Positions 45,051-54,609 of a stretch of DNA of 64,000 nt are shown one piece after another (positions within the stretch are counted from its first letter, which is position 1; the number at the start of each line of letters is the position of its first letter). The position numbers and the translations under genes are program-made. The notes below the pieces were generated by a model. That model was not told the origin of the DNA. It ran no database searches and saw nothing but the letters and a program-made list of their open reading frames with translations. Source of the stretch: Aurantibacillus circumpalustris (GTDB lineage Bacteria > Bacteroidota > Bacteroidia > B-17B0 > Aurantibacillaceae); NCBI RefSeq assembly GCF_029625215.1, contig NZ_CP121197.1:3410001-3474000 (forward strand), given 5' to 3'.

Positions 45051-46919
45051 CTAATTTGTCTTTATAATCTTCCTAACTTCATTTTTGGTTTTAAGAATGT
45101 ATATATCTGATGGCAATGAGCTAAGATCCAGAATAATCTTGTGATTATTAATATATGAAATCATCAAACTCAAATTTATTTCTCTACCAAACCTGTCGTA
45201 AATCTGAAACCCATCTATTTCCAGAGAATTACCTTGAATCGTTAGTTCCCCAGAAGTAGGATTGGGATAAATATCTATGTTATAAAACAGCTTTCCCTCA
45301 AGATCAACAACCACAATTGGAGACTGGGTTGATCTTGTATCCAAATCAACTTGATTAATACGATAATACGATTTTAAATTATAAGGATGTTCATCAATAA
45401 AACTATACTTCTGCCACGTACTCGAATTTCCGGCACCAATTATTGAAGTAATCGTTTCCCAGTCTAAACCATCAATTGAGCGCTGAACTTCAAAGTATTC
45501 ATTATTTTTTTCAGTCGCTGTTGTCCACATCAACTCCACATACTTTCCTTCAATAAAACTTGCAGTAAAAGAAACTAATTCAATAGGTAAAGGTGTTTGC
45601 ACTTTATTAATCGTTCCTAATGAAAACCGAACGTTATTTGTAATAGCTGAAACGCCTGAGAATTGATACACCGTTCCGCCAACAAGCGTTGCACCTGATA
45701 TTCCAGTTTCATCCGTAAACACACCGTCGTTATTAGTATCAACAATTAATCTTAAATCTGAAGCGGTCACAGAACCAAGATTTGCAAGATCAAATTGAAT
45801 ATCAATATTCCCAACACTAACTGCTGTTGAAGAAGCGTTAACCTCACTCACCCTCCAGGTCCTGGCTATTCTTGCTTGAACACCACTAGGAACATCTGCA
45901 ACGTTAGTAGCTTGCAAAGTACCATTGTCATGCCCCCAGATTAAGAATTCATTGTTACCGAGTCCTGTTGGATTTAAAACTCTTACAATACCGCTACCTT
46001 GTGCGGCACTGTGAATATTACCTGCATCGACACGACCGATTCCGGCTACATCAAAATCGTAATTTCCATTGCCAGGTGTATCTTTATTATAGATATCGTT
46101 ACTTGACAATGTTAATCCATATTTTGCCGCCAAATAATTATCAATAATAATTCGTTGTGCAGAATTAACTTCAACGTTATAAAATATTACCTCTGCAATA
46201 TCTCCATTCCATGATTCATTTGCCTGACGTCCAACCGTCACATCTGTCCATGATCTGAGTGTTCCGTTATGAGCTGTATTATTTCCGGCAATAGTATTAT
46301 TTACATATTGATCAATTTGTGCTGTGCCATAAATGTTATTAATAATGTAGAATGTATTGCTATTTAATGTGGTTACAGCTGAAATATTTTGTTGTGTGTT
46401 GTTCGACTGAATCCCTCTTCCCCAAACCTGAGTGCCAGCGCCGCTGCTTACCCATATGCCAATACATTTATCAGAAGTTGCCACAGTGGTACCTGAACCT
46501 GCCGGTGAAGCAATAAGAATGCCAGGATTACTTGAAGGCAATGAAGCGTATGAAGCTATCGCCCATACGGATGCCAGATTAGCTGTAGAGACACCAGCTG
46601 AAAGAATAAGATCGTTATTAGTCGCTGAAAATCTAATCGCAGGCAGACCATTTATAACATTTGTGAAATAATTTGGTCTATTAGCTACTACAGCCTGTAG
46701 TGCATTCTTAGCATTGCCTGATTGGTCATTCCATTGTTGAACATTATCTGTTGTGCTTGCCAATGTTGTGCCAGCATTATTATAAACTTCGCTTTCTGCT
46801 TTTAACCAAAGTACATTTGTTGCTGAAGTGCCAACACCTCCCGGTCCTGTTTGAGCACAATTTTGCTTAGTGATTAAGAAGAGTGTTATCGAAAGTATAA
46901 ATATCCTTCTAATTAGCAT
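45051..46919 (-). CDS. Secreted LamG/DUF8202-type protein with T9SS type A domain
   Basis: About 622 residues from MLIRRIFILSITLFLI (an upstream ATG adds 12 non-signal residues). After the signal, about residues 35-260 resemble a concanavalin/LamG-like sandwich (NVLWLKAESEVYNN, VQQWNDQSGNAKNALQA, GDIAEVIFYN). Residues of about 280-440 resemble the DUF8202 region (VAGIGRVDAGNIHSAAQGSG, NNEFLIWGHDNG, ARTWRVSEV). The C-terminus is a type A sorting domain (NIDIYPNPTSGELTI ... LPSDIYILKT). It is probably a surface or secreted protein; activity is unknown. Confidence 0.83.
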   Translation of the reverse strand: MLIRRIFILSITLFLITKQNCAQTGPGGVGTSATNVLWLKAESEVYNNAGTTLASTTDNVQQWNDQSGNAKNALQAVVANRPNYFTNVINGLPAIRFSATNNDLILSAGVSTANLASVWAIASYASLPSSNPGILIASPAGSGTTVATSDKCIGIWVSSGAGTQVWGRGIQSNNTQQNISAVTTLNSNTFYIINNIYGTAQIDQYVNNTIAGNNTAHNGTLRSWTDVTVGRQANESWNGDIAEVIFYNVEVNSAQRIIIDNYLAAKYGLTLSSNDIYNKDTPGNGNYDFDVAGIGRVDAGNIHSAAQGSGIVRVLNPTGLGNNEFLIWGHDNGTLQATNVADVPSGVQARIARTWRVSEVNASSTAVSVGNIDIQFDLANLGSVTASDLRLIVDTNNDGVFTDETGISGATLVGGTVYQFSGVSAITNNVRFSLGTINKVQTPLPIELVSFTASFIEGKYVELMWTTATEKNNEYFEVQRSIDGLDWETITSIIGAGNSSTWQKYSFIDEHPYNLKSYYRINQVDLDTRSTQSPIVVVDLEGKLFYNIDIYPNPTSGELTIQGNSLEIDGFQIYDRFGREINLSLMISYINNHKIILDLSSLPSDIYILKTKNEVRKIIKTN

Positions 46920-47083
46920 TGGCAGTAAGTGAGAAACAACCAAAGATACAAACAATCCTAAAAAAATCGGCTAGTTAATTTTTAAGGCTTTATGCTATAG
47001 TGTTAAAATAGAAAATTATTTAGGCACTAAAATAAATTTTCAATAACTTCATTCCACTCAAAATACCCTAATCAAAAACCAGA

Positions 47084-48544
47084 ATGAAAAAACTACTATT
47101 TTTATCAAGCCTTATGTTCAGTTTCATTTTGCTGAACGGACAAAGCTCAAGCAAGCTAATTGGTTGTTACTGGAATGGAACAGCTGAAGTTACAAGACAT
47201 TTAAACCTTTCAAATGGCGCATTTACTAATCTGGCAAATGTTTCAGGTGTATCGGGCATTATTCAAGGCGAAAGCACCTATGACGAAACAAACAAGCGTT
47301 ATTTTTTCTACAGCACTGCGGGTATTGCACTAATTGATGCGCCAAGTGGAACTCTCATTAGTATGCTTACACCAACACCGCATCTTTACGGAATAGAATA
47401 CGATTTGAATACAAGCTGTTTGCTTGGTACTAATTTTATTGGATCTGTTTGGTCATTTGTTTCTTTTAATCCTCTAAATGGACTAACTACAACAATAAAC
47501 ACTCTCGCAGGTGTGAGCGGGTTTGCGCAAGGAGAAAGTACGTTTGACGCTACTGGCAGCCGCTATTTTATGAGAACCACCAATGGAATTGTCATTATTA
47601 ATTCAACTAGCGGCGGCGTTCAGAATACAATTAACAACACAACATTTAAGGGAATGCAGTACAATAGCAATACTAGTGAGCTTATAGGGACTTTTTGGAA
47701 TGGTTCTGCCGAAATTTATGCCACTATGAACATAGCTACTGGTGCAGTTACAAATGTGGCAACACTACCAGGTGTAACCTCGATAGTTCAGGGTGAAAGC
47801 ACTTTTGATGTAGTTGGAAATAGGTATTTTATACGCACAAATCTTGGTGTTACAGTAATCAACGCTTTAACAGGCGCTATTTTATCTTCAGTTCCAGGCT
47901 TACCTGATATAGGGAGCATAGAATATATTGGAAATGTTGATCCTTGCGGCTCTTTTGTATACTCTTTGCCTGCTCAGATTAACGCGACTAGCGGCAGCTC
48001 AGCATTGTTTTCAATTGCGTCGAATACAATACTTAGTTATCAATGGCAGTCTAATCCAGCGGGATTTGGATGGATGAACGTAGTAAATAATTCTAATTAT
48101 TCCGGAGCGACAAGTTCTGCCCTAACAGTTAGTTCTTTATCTCTGCAAAATCATTTACAGCCATTTAGAGTTATTATTAGTTCTGGCGTTTGCGACGATA
48201 CTTCTAATGTATCTGTAATCAATATTTCCGATACTTGTGTAGTTACAATTTATGATACACTTTTAGTGGGAAACGGCGCTAAGCTATCTGATCCGGACAT
48301 CTCCCCTTTAATCGTTTATCCTAATCCCTCGACAAACCTTTTGAATGTTGAAAACAACGACGTTATATCCTGGTCAGATTATTCAATTGAAATAAGTAAT
48401 AACATAGGCGAAATTGTTTTTATACAAAAGGTCAATCAAAAACATATTGAGATTGATGTTTCACGCTTTAAAGGAATTTATTTTATTCAAGCACGAGACA
48501 AAAACAATAAAACTATTGAAGCAAAGAAAATAGTTATTCAGTAA
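47084..48544 (+). CDS. Secreted repeat protein with T9SS type A domain
   Basis: The 486-residue protein has a signal peptide (MKKLLFLSSLMFSFILLNG) and three repeats of about 85-90 residues (about 20-290). Each has an IGCYWNG/IGTFWNGS-like strand, an aVSGVSGxxQGEST(F/Y)D core, an xRYF turn and a GxxxIN strand, which suggests a small beta-propeller. An Ig-like segment follows (about 295-385), then a type A sorting domain (LIVYPNPSTNLLNV ... FKGIYFIQARD). I know no described family with this repeat. A 14-bp hairpin terminator follows the gene. Confidence 0.78.
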   Translation: MKKLLFLSSLMFSFILLNGQSSSKLIGCYWNGTAEVTRHLNLSNGAFTNLANVSGVSGIIQGESTYDETNKRYFFYSTAGIALIDAPSGTLISMLTPTPHLYGIEYDLNTSCLLGTNFIGSVWSFVSFNPLNGLTTTINTLAGVSGFAQGESTFDATGSRYFMRTTNGIVIINSTSGGVQNTINNTTFKGMQYNSNTSELIGTFWNGSAEIYATMNIATGAVTNVATLPGVTSIVQGESTFDVVGNRYFIRTNLGVTVINALTGAILSSVPGLPDIGSIEYIGNVDPCGSFVYSLPAQINATSGSSALFSIASNTILSYQWQSNPAGFGWMNVVNNSNYSGATSSALTVSSLSLQNHLQPFRVIISSGVCDDTSNVSVINISDTCVVTIYDTLLVGNGAKLSDPDISPLIVYPNPSTNLLNVENNDVISWSDYSIEISNNIGEIVFIQKVNQKHIEIDVSRFKGIYFIQARDKNNKTIEAKKIVIQ

Positions 48545-48596
48545 AACATAAAAAATTATCTTATAGTTTTTTAAGAGTTTTAATTTTGGTCATTAA

Positions 48597-48628
48597 AAAA
48601 AGAGTCATGCTTTTAGCATGACTCTTTT
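48597..48628. terminator. Bidirectional terminator between the repeat-protein gene and kdsA
   Basis: AAAAGAGTCATGCT and AGCATGACTCTTTT pair perfectly around a 3-base loop, with A/T runs on both sides. It lies between convergent genes. Confidence 0.85.
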
Positions 48629-48673
48629 AAATTTTGATGGTGCAAATAAAATTACGGCAAAACTTTTACCCGA

Positions 48674-49516
48674 TTATGCGGAAACTGTCTCGTATTTTCT
48701 AACCACGTTATGCAATTCAATAAGCGGTTTCAAATATTCTTCTAAATCATAAACACATAATTGAGAAGCTGCGTCACACAGAGCTGTTGAAGGATCAGGA
48801 TGTGTTTCTACAAACAAACCATCAACCCCACTAGCTACTCCTGCTCTACCCAATACTGGTAAAAACTCACGAGCGCCGCCTTTAGCATCTGAACTTGGTA
48901 TGCCATACTTTCTAACACAATGTGTTACGTCAAACACCACAGGATAACCCAATTTATTCATGTGATAAAAACTGCGTGGATCAACTATCAAATCATTGTA
49001 ACCAAAAACATAACCGCGCTCGGTTAAAATAATATTATCATTTCCTGCATCAATACATTTTTGCATGGGATGCTTCATGTTATCTGGTGCTAAAAATTGA
49101 CCGTGTTTAATATTTACCACCTTACCTGTTTTTGCTGCTGCAACTAGCAAGCTACTTTGCATACACAAATAGGCTGGTATTTGAAGTACGTCACATACTT
49201 CTCCGGCAATAGCTGCCTGATAACTTTCGTGAATATCTGTTATCAAAGGAAAACCAAATTGTTCTTTCACCTTTGCAAGAATTTTCATCCCTTTTTCTAT
49301 ACCAGGACCATCGTAGTATTTTAAGCTACTGCGGTTATCTTTTAAAAAACTTGATTTATAAATAATTTTAATCTTAAGACGCTCACTTACTTCTTTTAAT
49401 TTTTCGGCAGTGGCCATCATTATTTTTTCATCTTCAATCACGCATGGTCCGCTAATTAAAAACAACTCGCTTGACCCACATTCAATGTTGCCAACTTTTA
49501 CAATTTTCTTGCTCAT
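48674..49516 (-). CDS. kdsA: 3-deoxy-D-manno-octulosonate 8-phosphate synthase
   Basis: The 280-residue TIM-barrel enzyme has LISGPCVIEDEK, YKSSFLKDNRSSLKYYDGPG, VNIKHGQFLAP and GLFVETHPDPSTALCDA, all diagnostic of KdsA, which condenses PEP with arabinose 5-phosphate to make Kdo-8-P for LPS. ATG at 49516 gives MSKKIVKVGNIECGS, the family-length start; an upstream in-frame codon at 49549 adds 11 residues unlike the family. It is divergent from the phosphate-regulon porin. Confidence 0.97.
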   Translation of the reverse strand: MSKKIVKVGNIECGSSELFLISGPCVIEDEKIMMATAEKLKEVSERLKIKIIYKSSFLKDNRSSLKYYDGPGIEKGMKILAKVKEQFGFPLITDIHESYQAAIAGEVCDVLQIPAYLCMQSSLLVAAAKTGKVVNIKHGQFLAPDNMKHPMQKCIDAGNDNIILTERGYVFGYNDLIVDPRSFYHMNKLGYPVVFDVTHCVRKYGIPSSDAKGGAREFLPVLGRAGVASGVDGLFVETHPDPSTALCDAASQLCVYDLEEYLKPLIELHNVVRKYETVSA

Positions 49517-49570
49517 AATACAATAATTAGCGCAAGTTACTAAAAACACGCGATGTTCTGAAATTTCATA

Positions 49571-49598
49571 CTTAACATTTACTTAACGTTCGAATAAC
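49571..49598 (+). promoter_or_regulatory. Pho-box-like 11-bp direct repeat upstream of porin O/P
   Basis: CTTAAC occurs at 49571 and 49582, and the related AATAAC at 49593, with an exact 11-base period, about 80 bases before the porin start. The same CTTAACATnnACTTAAC block precedes pstS. An 11-bp-period direct repeat is the usual form of PhoB-type (Pho box) operators, and CTTAAC units resemble the cyanobacterial SphR box. Confidence 0.6.
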
Positions 49599-49677
49599 CT
49601 TCAATTTATTTAATAACGTTTAGTTTGCAATGTAGAACTTCTAAAACACAGAATGTTATAATTTAAAACCAAAACAA

Positions 49678-50889
49678 ATGAAAATTAGACTACTACTCAC
49701 CCTGTTTGCTTTACTAAACATAACTATTTCAGGCTTTAGTCAAAACACCAAAATTAGCTTTGGTAAAGGCTTAAAATTTATTACTAAAGATTCAAGTATG
49801 AGTATGAAACTTACATTTAGGTTCCAAACTCTCTTTGTTGCTGAGCAAACATTAACAGATAAAGGAAAATTAGCCGACGATTTTACAAGTCAATTCATGA
49901 TTAGACGTGCACGTATAAAACTAGACGGTTTCGTTTATAAACCAACCATTCAGTATAAGGTTGAGCTTGCCCTTTCTAACCGAGATGTGGGCCTAGGAAA
50001 AATTAATGGTGATGAAGTAAATTTTAATGCAGCAAGTAACATCATATTAGACGCGGTAATAAAGTGGGAATTCGCAAAACACACACAATTATGGGTTGGT
50101 CAAACAAAACTGCCGAGTAATAGAGAGCGGGTTATTTCCTCCCAAAAACTTCAATTTGTAGATAGAAGTCTTCTTAACAATGAATTCAACTTAGACCGTG
50201 ATATTGGCATGCATTTAAGACACAAAACCAAGTTTGGTGAAAGTTTCACAACCAAAGAAATTATCTGTGTTACTTTGGGAGAAGGAAGAAATGTAACTTC
50301 TCATAACGATGACGGATTTTGTTATACCGGAAGATTTGAAATACTTCCTTTTGGAGAATTTGCTGGTGGTGGTGATTATGTTGGTTCTGACCTTGAACGC
50401 GAGCAAAAACCAAAGCTAGCAATTGGTGCAACTTACGATTATAATGATAATGCCAAAAGGTCTAGAGGACAGTTAGGTTCATTTATTAAGGTAGACTCAT
50501 TAGTTAGAGACATTCAATCAATTCACACTGACTTTATGTTCAAATTTAAAGGCTTTTCTGTTATGGGAGAATATGCTAAACGTTTTGTTGCTGAAAGATT
50601 AGATCCTAGCGCATACTATATTGGCACAGCCTACAATATTCAAGCGGGTTACTTATTTAAAAACAATGTGGAACTTGCAGGCCGCTTTACAGAGCTTCGT
50701 CCCGACAAATGGAATGTTAGCAAAGGCGAACTTATACGCGGAGATAAAACAACGCAGTTTACACTTGGACTATCTAAATATTTCGTAAAACATAATTTAA
50801 AAATTCAAACCGATATTAGTTCAACTTCAATGGATAGAAATCTTAATAAAGACTTAATGTATCGCTGTCAAATTGAACTGCAATTCTAG
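49678..50889 (+). CDS. Phosphate-selective porin O/P (OprP family)
   Basis: The 403-residue protein has a signal peptide and the barrel pattern of the porin_O_P family: LTFRFQTLFVAEQ, MIRRARIKLDGFVYKPTIQY, WVGQTKLPSNRERVISSQ. A C-terminal strand ends in an aromatic residue (CQIELQF), as usual for outer-membrane barrels. It should admit phosphate or other anions. Its place directly before pstS, and the shared upstream 11-bp repeat, support a role in phosphate starvation. Confidence 0.93.
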   Translation: MKIRLLLTLFALLNITISGFSQNTKISFGKGLKFITKDSSMSMKLTFRFQTLFVAEQTLTDKGKLADDFTSQFMIRRARIKLDGFVYKPTIQYKVELALSNRDVGLGKINGDEVNFNAASNIILDAVIKWEFAKHTQLWVGQTKLPSNRERVISSQKLQFVDRSLLNNEFNLDRDIGMHLRHKTKFGESFTTKEIICVTLGEGRNVTSHNDDGFCYTGRFEILPFGEFAGGGDYVGSDLEREQKPKLAIGATYDYNDNAKRSRGQLGSFIKVDSLVRDIQSIHTDFMFKFKGFSVMGEYAKRFVAERLDPSAYYIGTAYNIQAGYLFKNNVELAGRFTELRPDKWNVSKGELIRGDKTTQFTLGLSKYFVKHNLKIQTDISSTSMDRNLNKDLMYRCQIELQF

Positions 50890-50939
50890 AAAAATCAGTA
50901 AAAACACGACAAAAGTCAAACATAATAACTATACCTAAC

Positions 50940-50956
50940 CTTAACATACACTTAAC
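50940..50956 (+). promoter_or_regulatory. Pho-box-like direct repeat upstream of pstS
   Basis: CTTAAC at 50940 and 50951 (11-base period) form CTTAACATACACTTAAC, which matches 15 of 17 positions with the block before the porin gene (CTTAACATTTACTTAAC). It lies 45 bases before the pstS ATG. Confidence 0.62.
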
Positions 50957-51001
50957 ACCATACATCAAATCAATAAATAATTTTACATAAAATTTAACCA
51001 A

Positions 51002-51976
51002 ATGAGAAAACAAACATTAAACATTGTATTTAGCGGATTATTAGGAATCTTTTTATTAAGCTGTGGAAGTAAAGAAACGAAAGATGAGAACCAGAATGGT
51101 TCAGAAAGTTTATTGGGAAACATTACTATTGACGGTTCAAGTACAGTATATCCTATTACTGAAGCTGTTGCAGAAGAGTTTATGAAAGTTGCCAGCCAGG
51201 TGCGAGTAACAGCAGGTTTATCAGGAACTGGTGGTGGATTTAAAAAATTTGCAAGAGCAGAAATGGACATTAACGATGCTTCTCGTCCCATTAAAGCAAG
51301 TGAAGACAGTGTTTGCGCATCAAATAATGTTAAATATATTGAGTTAAAAGTAGGATACGATGGATTAGCTGTTGTTGTTAGTCCCGAAAACACTTGGTGT
51401 AATGATATTACTGTTGAAGAATTAAAAATGATGTGGGAACCAGCTGCGCAAGGAAAAATTAAAACATGGAATCAAATTCGTAAAGATTGGCCAAACCAAG
51501 AAATTCATCTTTTTGGTCCTGGTGTTGAAAGCGGCACTTACGATTATTTTACAGAAGTAATTGTTGGAAAAAGTCATTCAAGCCGTGGAGATTATACTGC
51601 AAGTGAAGATGATAACGTTTTGGTACAAGGAATAAAATCAGACAAAAATGCAATTGGATTTTTTGGCTTAGCTTATTATACAGAAAACTCTTCAATTCTT
51701 AAATTAGTTGGTGTAAATAGTGGAAACGGTGCTGTGCTTCCATCAGAAGAAACAGTTAAAAACAAAACATATTCTCCATTAGGTCGTCCATTATTTATTT
51801 ATGTTAACGATAAAGCCGCTGCTCGTAAAGAGGTACAAGTTTTTGTTGATTTTTATCTTGAAAATACTAAAACCTTAACTGCAGAAGTAGGTTATGTTCC
51901 TTTAAGCGATACTGAAGTTGCTGATGAAAGAGCTAAATTCAGTTCATTTATTAAGAATATTTCGCCTGCAAATTAA
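51002..51976 (+). CDS. pstS: Phosphate ABC transporter substrate-binding lipoprotein
   Basis: The 324-residue protein has a lipobox (IFLLSCGS) and the PstS phosphate-binding motifs IDGSSTVYPITEA, GLSGTGGGFKKFARAEMDI and GPGVESGTYDYF. It binds phosphate in the periplasm, anchored to a membrane by lipid. It is followed 46 bases later by pstC. It belongs to the shorter PstS class that retains a GSS(T)-phosphate loop. Confidence 0.96.
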   Translation: MRKQTLNIVFSGLLGIFLLSCGSKETKDENQNGSESLLGNITIDGSSTVYPITEAVAEEFMKVASQVRVTAGLSGTGGGFKKFARAEMDINDASRPIKASEDSVCASNNVKYIELKVGYDGLAVVVSPENTWCNDITVEELKMMWEPAAQGKIKTWNQIRKDWPNQEIHLFGPGVESGTYDYFTEVIVGKSHSSRGDYTASEDDNVLVQGIKSDKNAIGFFGLAYYTENSSILKLVGVNSGNGAVLPSEETVKNKTYSPLGRPLFIYVNDKAAARKEVQVFVDFYLENTKTLTAEVGYVPLSDTEVADERAKFSSFIKNISPAN

Positions 51977-52022
51977 TCCTCGTTTATAAACAATTTTTAA
52001 TGCAGGTGCTTTAGTAACAGGA

Positions 52023-52898
52023 ATGAAATTAAGAGAAAAATTTATAGAAAGTGTGCTTTTTCTTTGTGGAACTATAGGCGTACTAACTACTCTTGGAATT
52101 GTGTACGTACTCTTTAGTGAATCGTTCGACTTCTTTACCAAGGTTTCTATAGTTGATTTTTTAACTGATACGCAATGGACTCCGCTGTTTTCTGAAAAAC
52201 ACTTTGGTATTTTACCACTCATTTCAGGAACATTACTCACAACATTTATTGCCATACTAGTAGCCTTGCCAATTGGACTTACGATTGCCATCTATCTTAA
52301 TGAGTATGCTCCAAAAAAACTCAGGCTCTATGTTAAACCAGTACTTGAAATTCTTGGCGCAATTCCAACAGTAGTATATGGTTATTTCGCCTTAATGGTT
52401 GTAACACCTATTCTACAAAACATCTTTCCGAGTATGGCGGGATTTAATGCCATGAGTGCAGGAATTGTAATGGGTATTATGATCTTACCCTTAATTTCTT
52501 CTTTAAGTGAAGACGCTTTATTTTCAGTACCCAAATCTTTACGCGAAGCCTCTTATGGCATGGGAGCTACACGTTTTCAAACATCGTTTAAAGTGTTGGT
52601 ACCAGCTGCTTCTTCAGGAATAATGGTTTCCGTAATTTTAGGTATTTCAAGGGCAATTGGCGAAACAATGATTGTAGCTATTGCAGCCGGGCAACAACCC
52701 AGATTAACTTTAAATCCGATGGTGCCTGTTGAAACCATTACTACTTATATTGTACAGGTTAGTATGGGAGATGTAGCGAGAGGTTCACTAGAATATCAAA
52801 CCATTTTCGCAGCAGGTATTACTTTATTTCTCTTTACATTTTTATTAAATAATTTAAGTTTCTGGATAAAAAAACGCTTCCAGGAAAAGTATGAATAA
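52023..52898 (+). CDS. pstC: Phosphate ABC transporter permease PstC
   Basis: The 291-residue protein has about six membrane segments and the ABC-permease EAA loop SLREASYGMGATRFQTSFKV (about residues 177-196). It pairs with PstA to form the inner-membrane channel. It overlaps the pstA start (TAATG), so the two are translationally coupled. Confidence 0.95.
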   Translation: MKLREKFIESVLFLCGTIGVLTTLGIVYVLFSESFDFFTKVSIVDFLTDTQWTPLFSEKHFGILPLISGTLLTTFIAILVALPIGLTIAIYLNEYAPKKLRLYVKPVLEILGAIPTVVYGYFALMVVTPILQNIFPSMAGFNAMSAGIVMGIMILPLISSLSEDALFSVPKSLREASYGMGATRFQTSFKVLVPAASSGIMVSVILGISRAIGETMIVAIAAGQQPRLTLNPMVPVETITTYIVQVSMGDVARGSLEYQTIFAAGITLFLFTFLLNNLSFWIKKRFQEKYE

Positions 52899-53746
52899 TG
52901 AATAAGAATAGAATTATAGATAAAAGTTTTAAATACTTTGGCTTGGTATGCACCTTGTCAGGACTACTAATTCTTGCACTTTTTTTGCTGGATATTTTTA
53001 TCGAAGGTATCACAAGAGTAAACTGGCAATTTTTAAGCAGCTTGCCATCCCGTTTTCCTGAAAAAGCGGGAATATTAACGGCACTTGTTGGAACGGTTTG
53101 GATTTTGCTATTAACAGCCTGTATCGCTATTCCTGTAGGAATTGGTGCTGGAATTTACCTTGAAGAATATGCGAGAAGAAACAGACTTAATGATTTTTTA
53201 GAAATTAATTTAACCAACCTGGCTGGAGTACCTTCTATTATTTATGGTTTGTTAGGTTTAGAAATTTTTGGAAGAATTATGGGAATGGGCGGAAGTCTTC
53301 TTGCAGGCGCTTGCACGCTTTCTCTATTAATATTACCAATTATTGTAGTAGCTACACGTGAGGCCTTAAAAGCGGTGCCAAAATCTTTGCGTGAAGCTTC
53401 TTACGGACTAGGCGCTAGCAAATGGCAAACAACCTGGTTACAGGTTCTACCAGCAGCATCGGGTGGAATTGTCACAGGCGTAATTTTAGCCCTTTCGCGG
53501 GCAATTGGTGAAACAGCACCATTAATAGTGGTGGGAGCCCTAGCTTATGTTCCGTTTATTCCTTCTAATCCTTCCGATGAATTTACCGTACTTCCGATTC
53601 AAATTTTTAATTGGGTTTCTCGTCCGCAAAAAGGATTTATCACAAATTCAACAGCCGCAATCATAGTGTTGTTAATTATTACTTTTATAATGAATGGTTT
53701 TGCTGTCTACCTTAGAAATAAATGGCAGAAAAAAACAAAATGGTAA
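52898..53746 (+). CDS. pstA: Phosphate ABC transporter permease PstA
   Basis: The 282-residue protein has six membrane segments and the EAA loop SLREASYGLGASKWQTTWLQ. The GVPSIIYGLLGLEIFG and RAIGETAPLIVVGAL stretches are typical of PstA. It works with PstC and PstB in high-affinity phosphate import. The pstB gene starts 9 bases after its stop. Confidence 0.95.
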   Translation: MNKNRIIDKSFKYFGLVCTLSGLLILALFLLDIFIEGITRVNWQFLSSLPSRFPEKAGILTALVGTVWILLLTACIAIPVGIGAGIYLEEYARRNRLNDFLEINLTNLAGVPSIIYGLLGLEIFGRIMGMGGSLLAGACTLSLLILPIIVVATREALKAVPKSLREASYGLGASKWQTTWLQVLPAASGGIVTGVILALSRAIGETAPLIVVGALAYVPFIPSNPSDEFTVLPIQIFNWVSRPQKGFITNSTAAIIVLLIITFIMNGFAVYLRNKWQKKTKW

Positions 53747-53755
53747 TCAAATAGA

Positions 53756-54508
53756 ATGGATCAGCTAAAAGCAGATAAAGTAAATGTTTTCTACGGAGAT
53801 AATCACGTTATTAAGGACGTAAATCTTGAAGTACAACGCAATACAGTAACCGCGCTCATCGGGCCATCAGGCTGTGGTAAGTCAACCTTCCTTCGTTTAT
53901 ATAATCGAATGAACGATTATATTGACGGTTTTAAAATGAACGGTTCTATCATTATTGGTGAGCAAGACATTTATTCTGAAAAAATAAAAATCGAAGAGCT
54001 TCGAAAAAAAGTGGGAATGGTTTTTCAAAAACCAAATCCATTTCCAAAATCGATTTATGAAAATATTGTTTACGGTTTAAAAATACAGGGTATAAAGGAT
54101 AAAAAAATTCTTGATGAAGCTGTAGAAAAATCACTCAAACAAGTAGCTCTTTGGGAAGAAGTAAAAGATGATCTCAAAAAATCTGCTTTTGCTCTTTCTG
54201 GCGGACAACAACAAAGAGTTTGTATTGCACGCACTCTGGCTGTTGGTCCAGAAATCATTTTAATGGACGAGCCAACTTCGGCTCTGGATCCTATCTCAAC
54301 GGCGAAACTAGAACAACTCATACACGAACTTAAAAAGGAATTCACCATCATTATTGTAACCCATAATATGCAACAAGCAGCACGTGTAAGTGATAAAACT
54401 GCTTTTTTCTATATGGGAGAATTGATAGAATACGGCGACACAAAAGAAATTTTTACAAATCCTAAAATCGAAAAAACACAAAATTATATCACCGGAAGGT
54501 TTGGATAA
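53756..54508 (+). CDS. pstB: Phosphate ABC transporter ATPase PstB
   Basis: The 250-residue ATPase has Walker [10 protein letters not shown] (about residues 37-45), signature [15 protein letters not shown], Walker [14 protein letters not shown] and the switch His in [10 protein letters not shown]. The motif [15 protein letters not shown] is characteristic of PstB. It powers phosphate import with PstSCA and, with PhoU, probably informs a PhoR-type kinase that is not in this window. Confidence 0.97.
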   Translation: MDQLKADKVNVFYGDNHVIKDVNLEVQRNTVTALIGPSGCGKSTFLRLYNRMNDYIDGFKMNGSIIIGEQDIYSEKIKIEELRKKVGMVFQKPNPFPKSIYENIVYGLKIQGIKDKKILDEAVEKSLKQVALWEEVKDDLKKSAFALSGGQQQRVCIARTLAVGPEIILMDEPTSALDPISTAKLEQLIHELKKEFTIIIVTHNMQQAARVSDKTAFFYMGELIEYGDTKEIFTNPKIEKTQNYITGRFG

Positions 54509-54609
54509 TTTTTTGTAAACGCTATGTAAAGTAATTGTTAAATTTATTAATATTGTTAATGCTGAACAGTATAAAAAACAAACAGCGTCTAAACGGTAAA
54601 CTATTTTGA

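Noticed and set aside
54536-54560. TTAA repeats before phoU as another Pho box
   Set aside because: The period is 9 bases, not 11, and the CTTAAC core is missing; probably just A/T-rich sequence.
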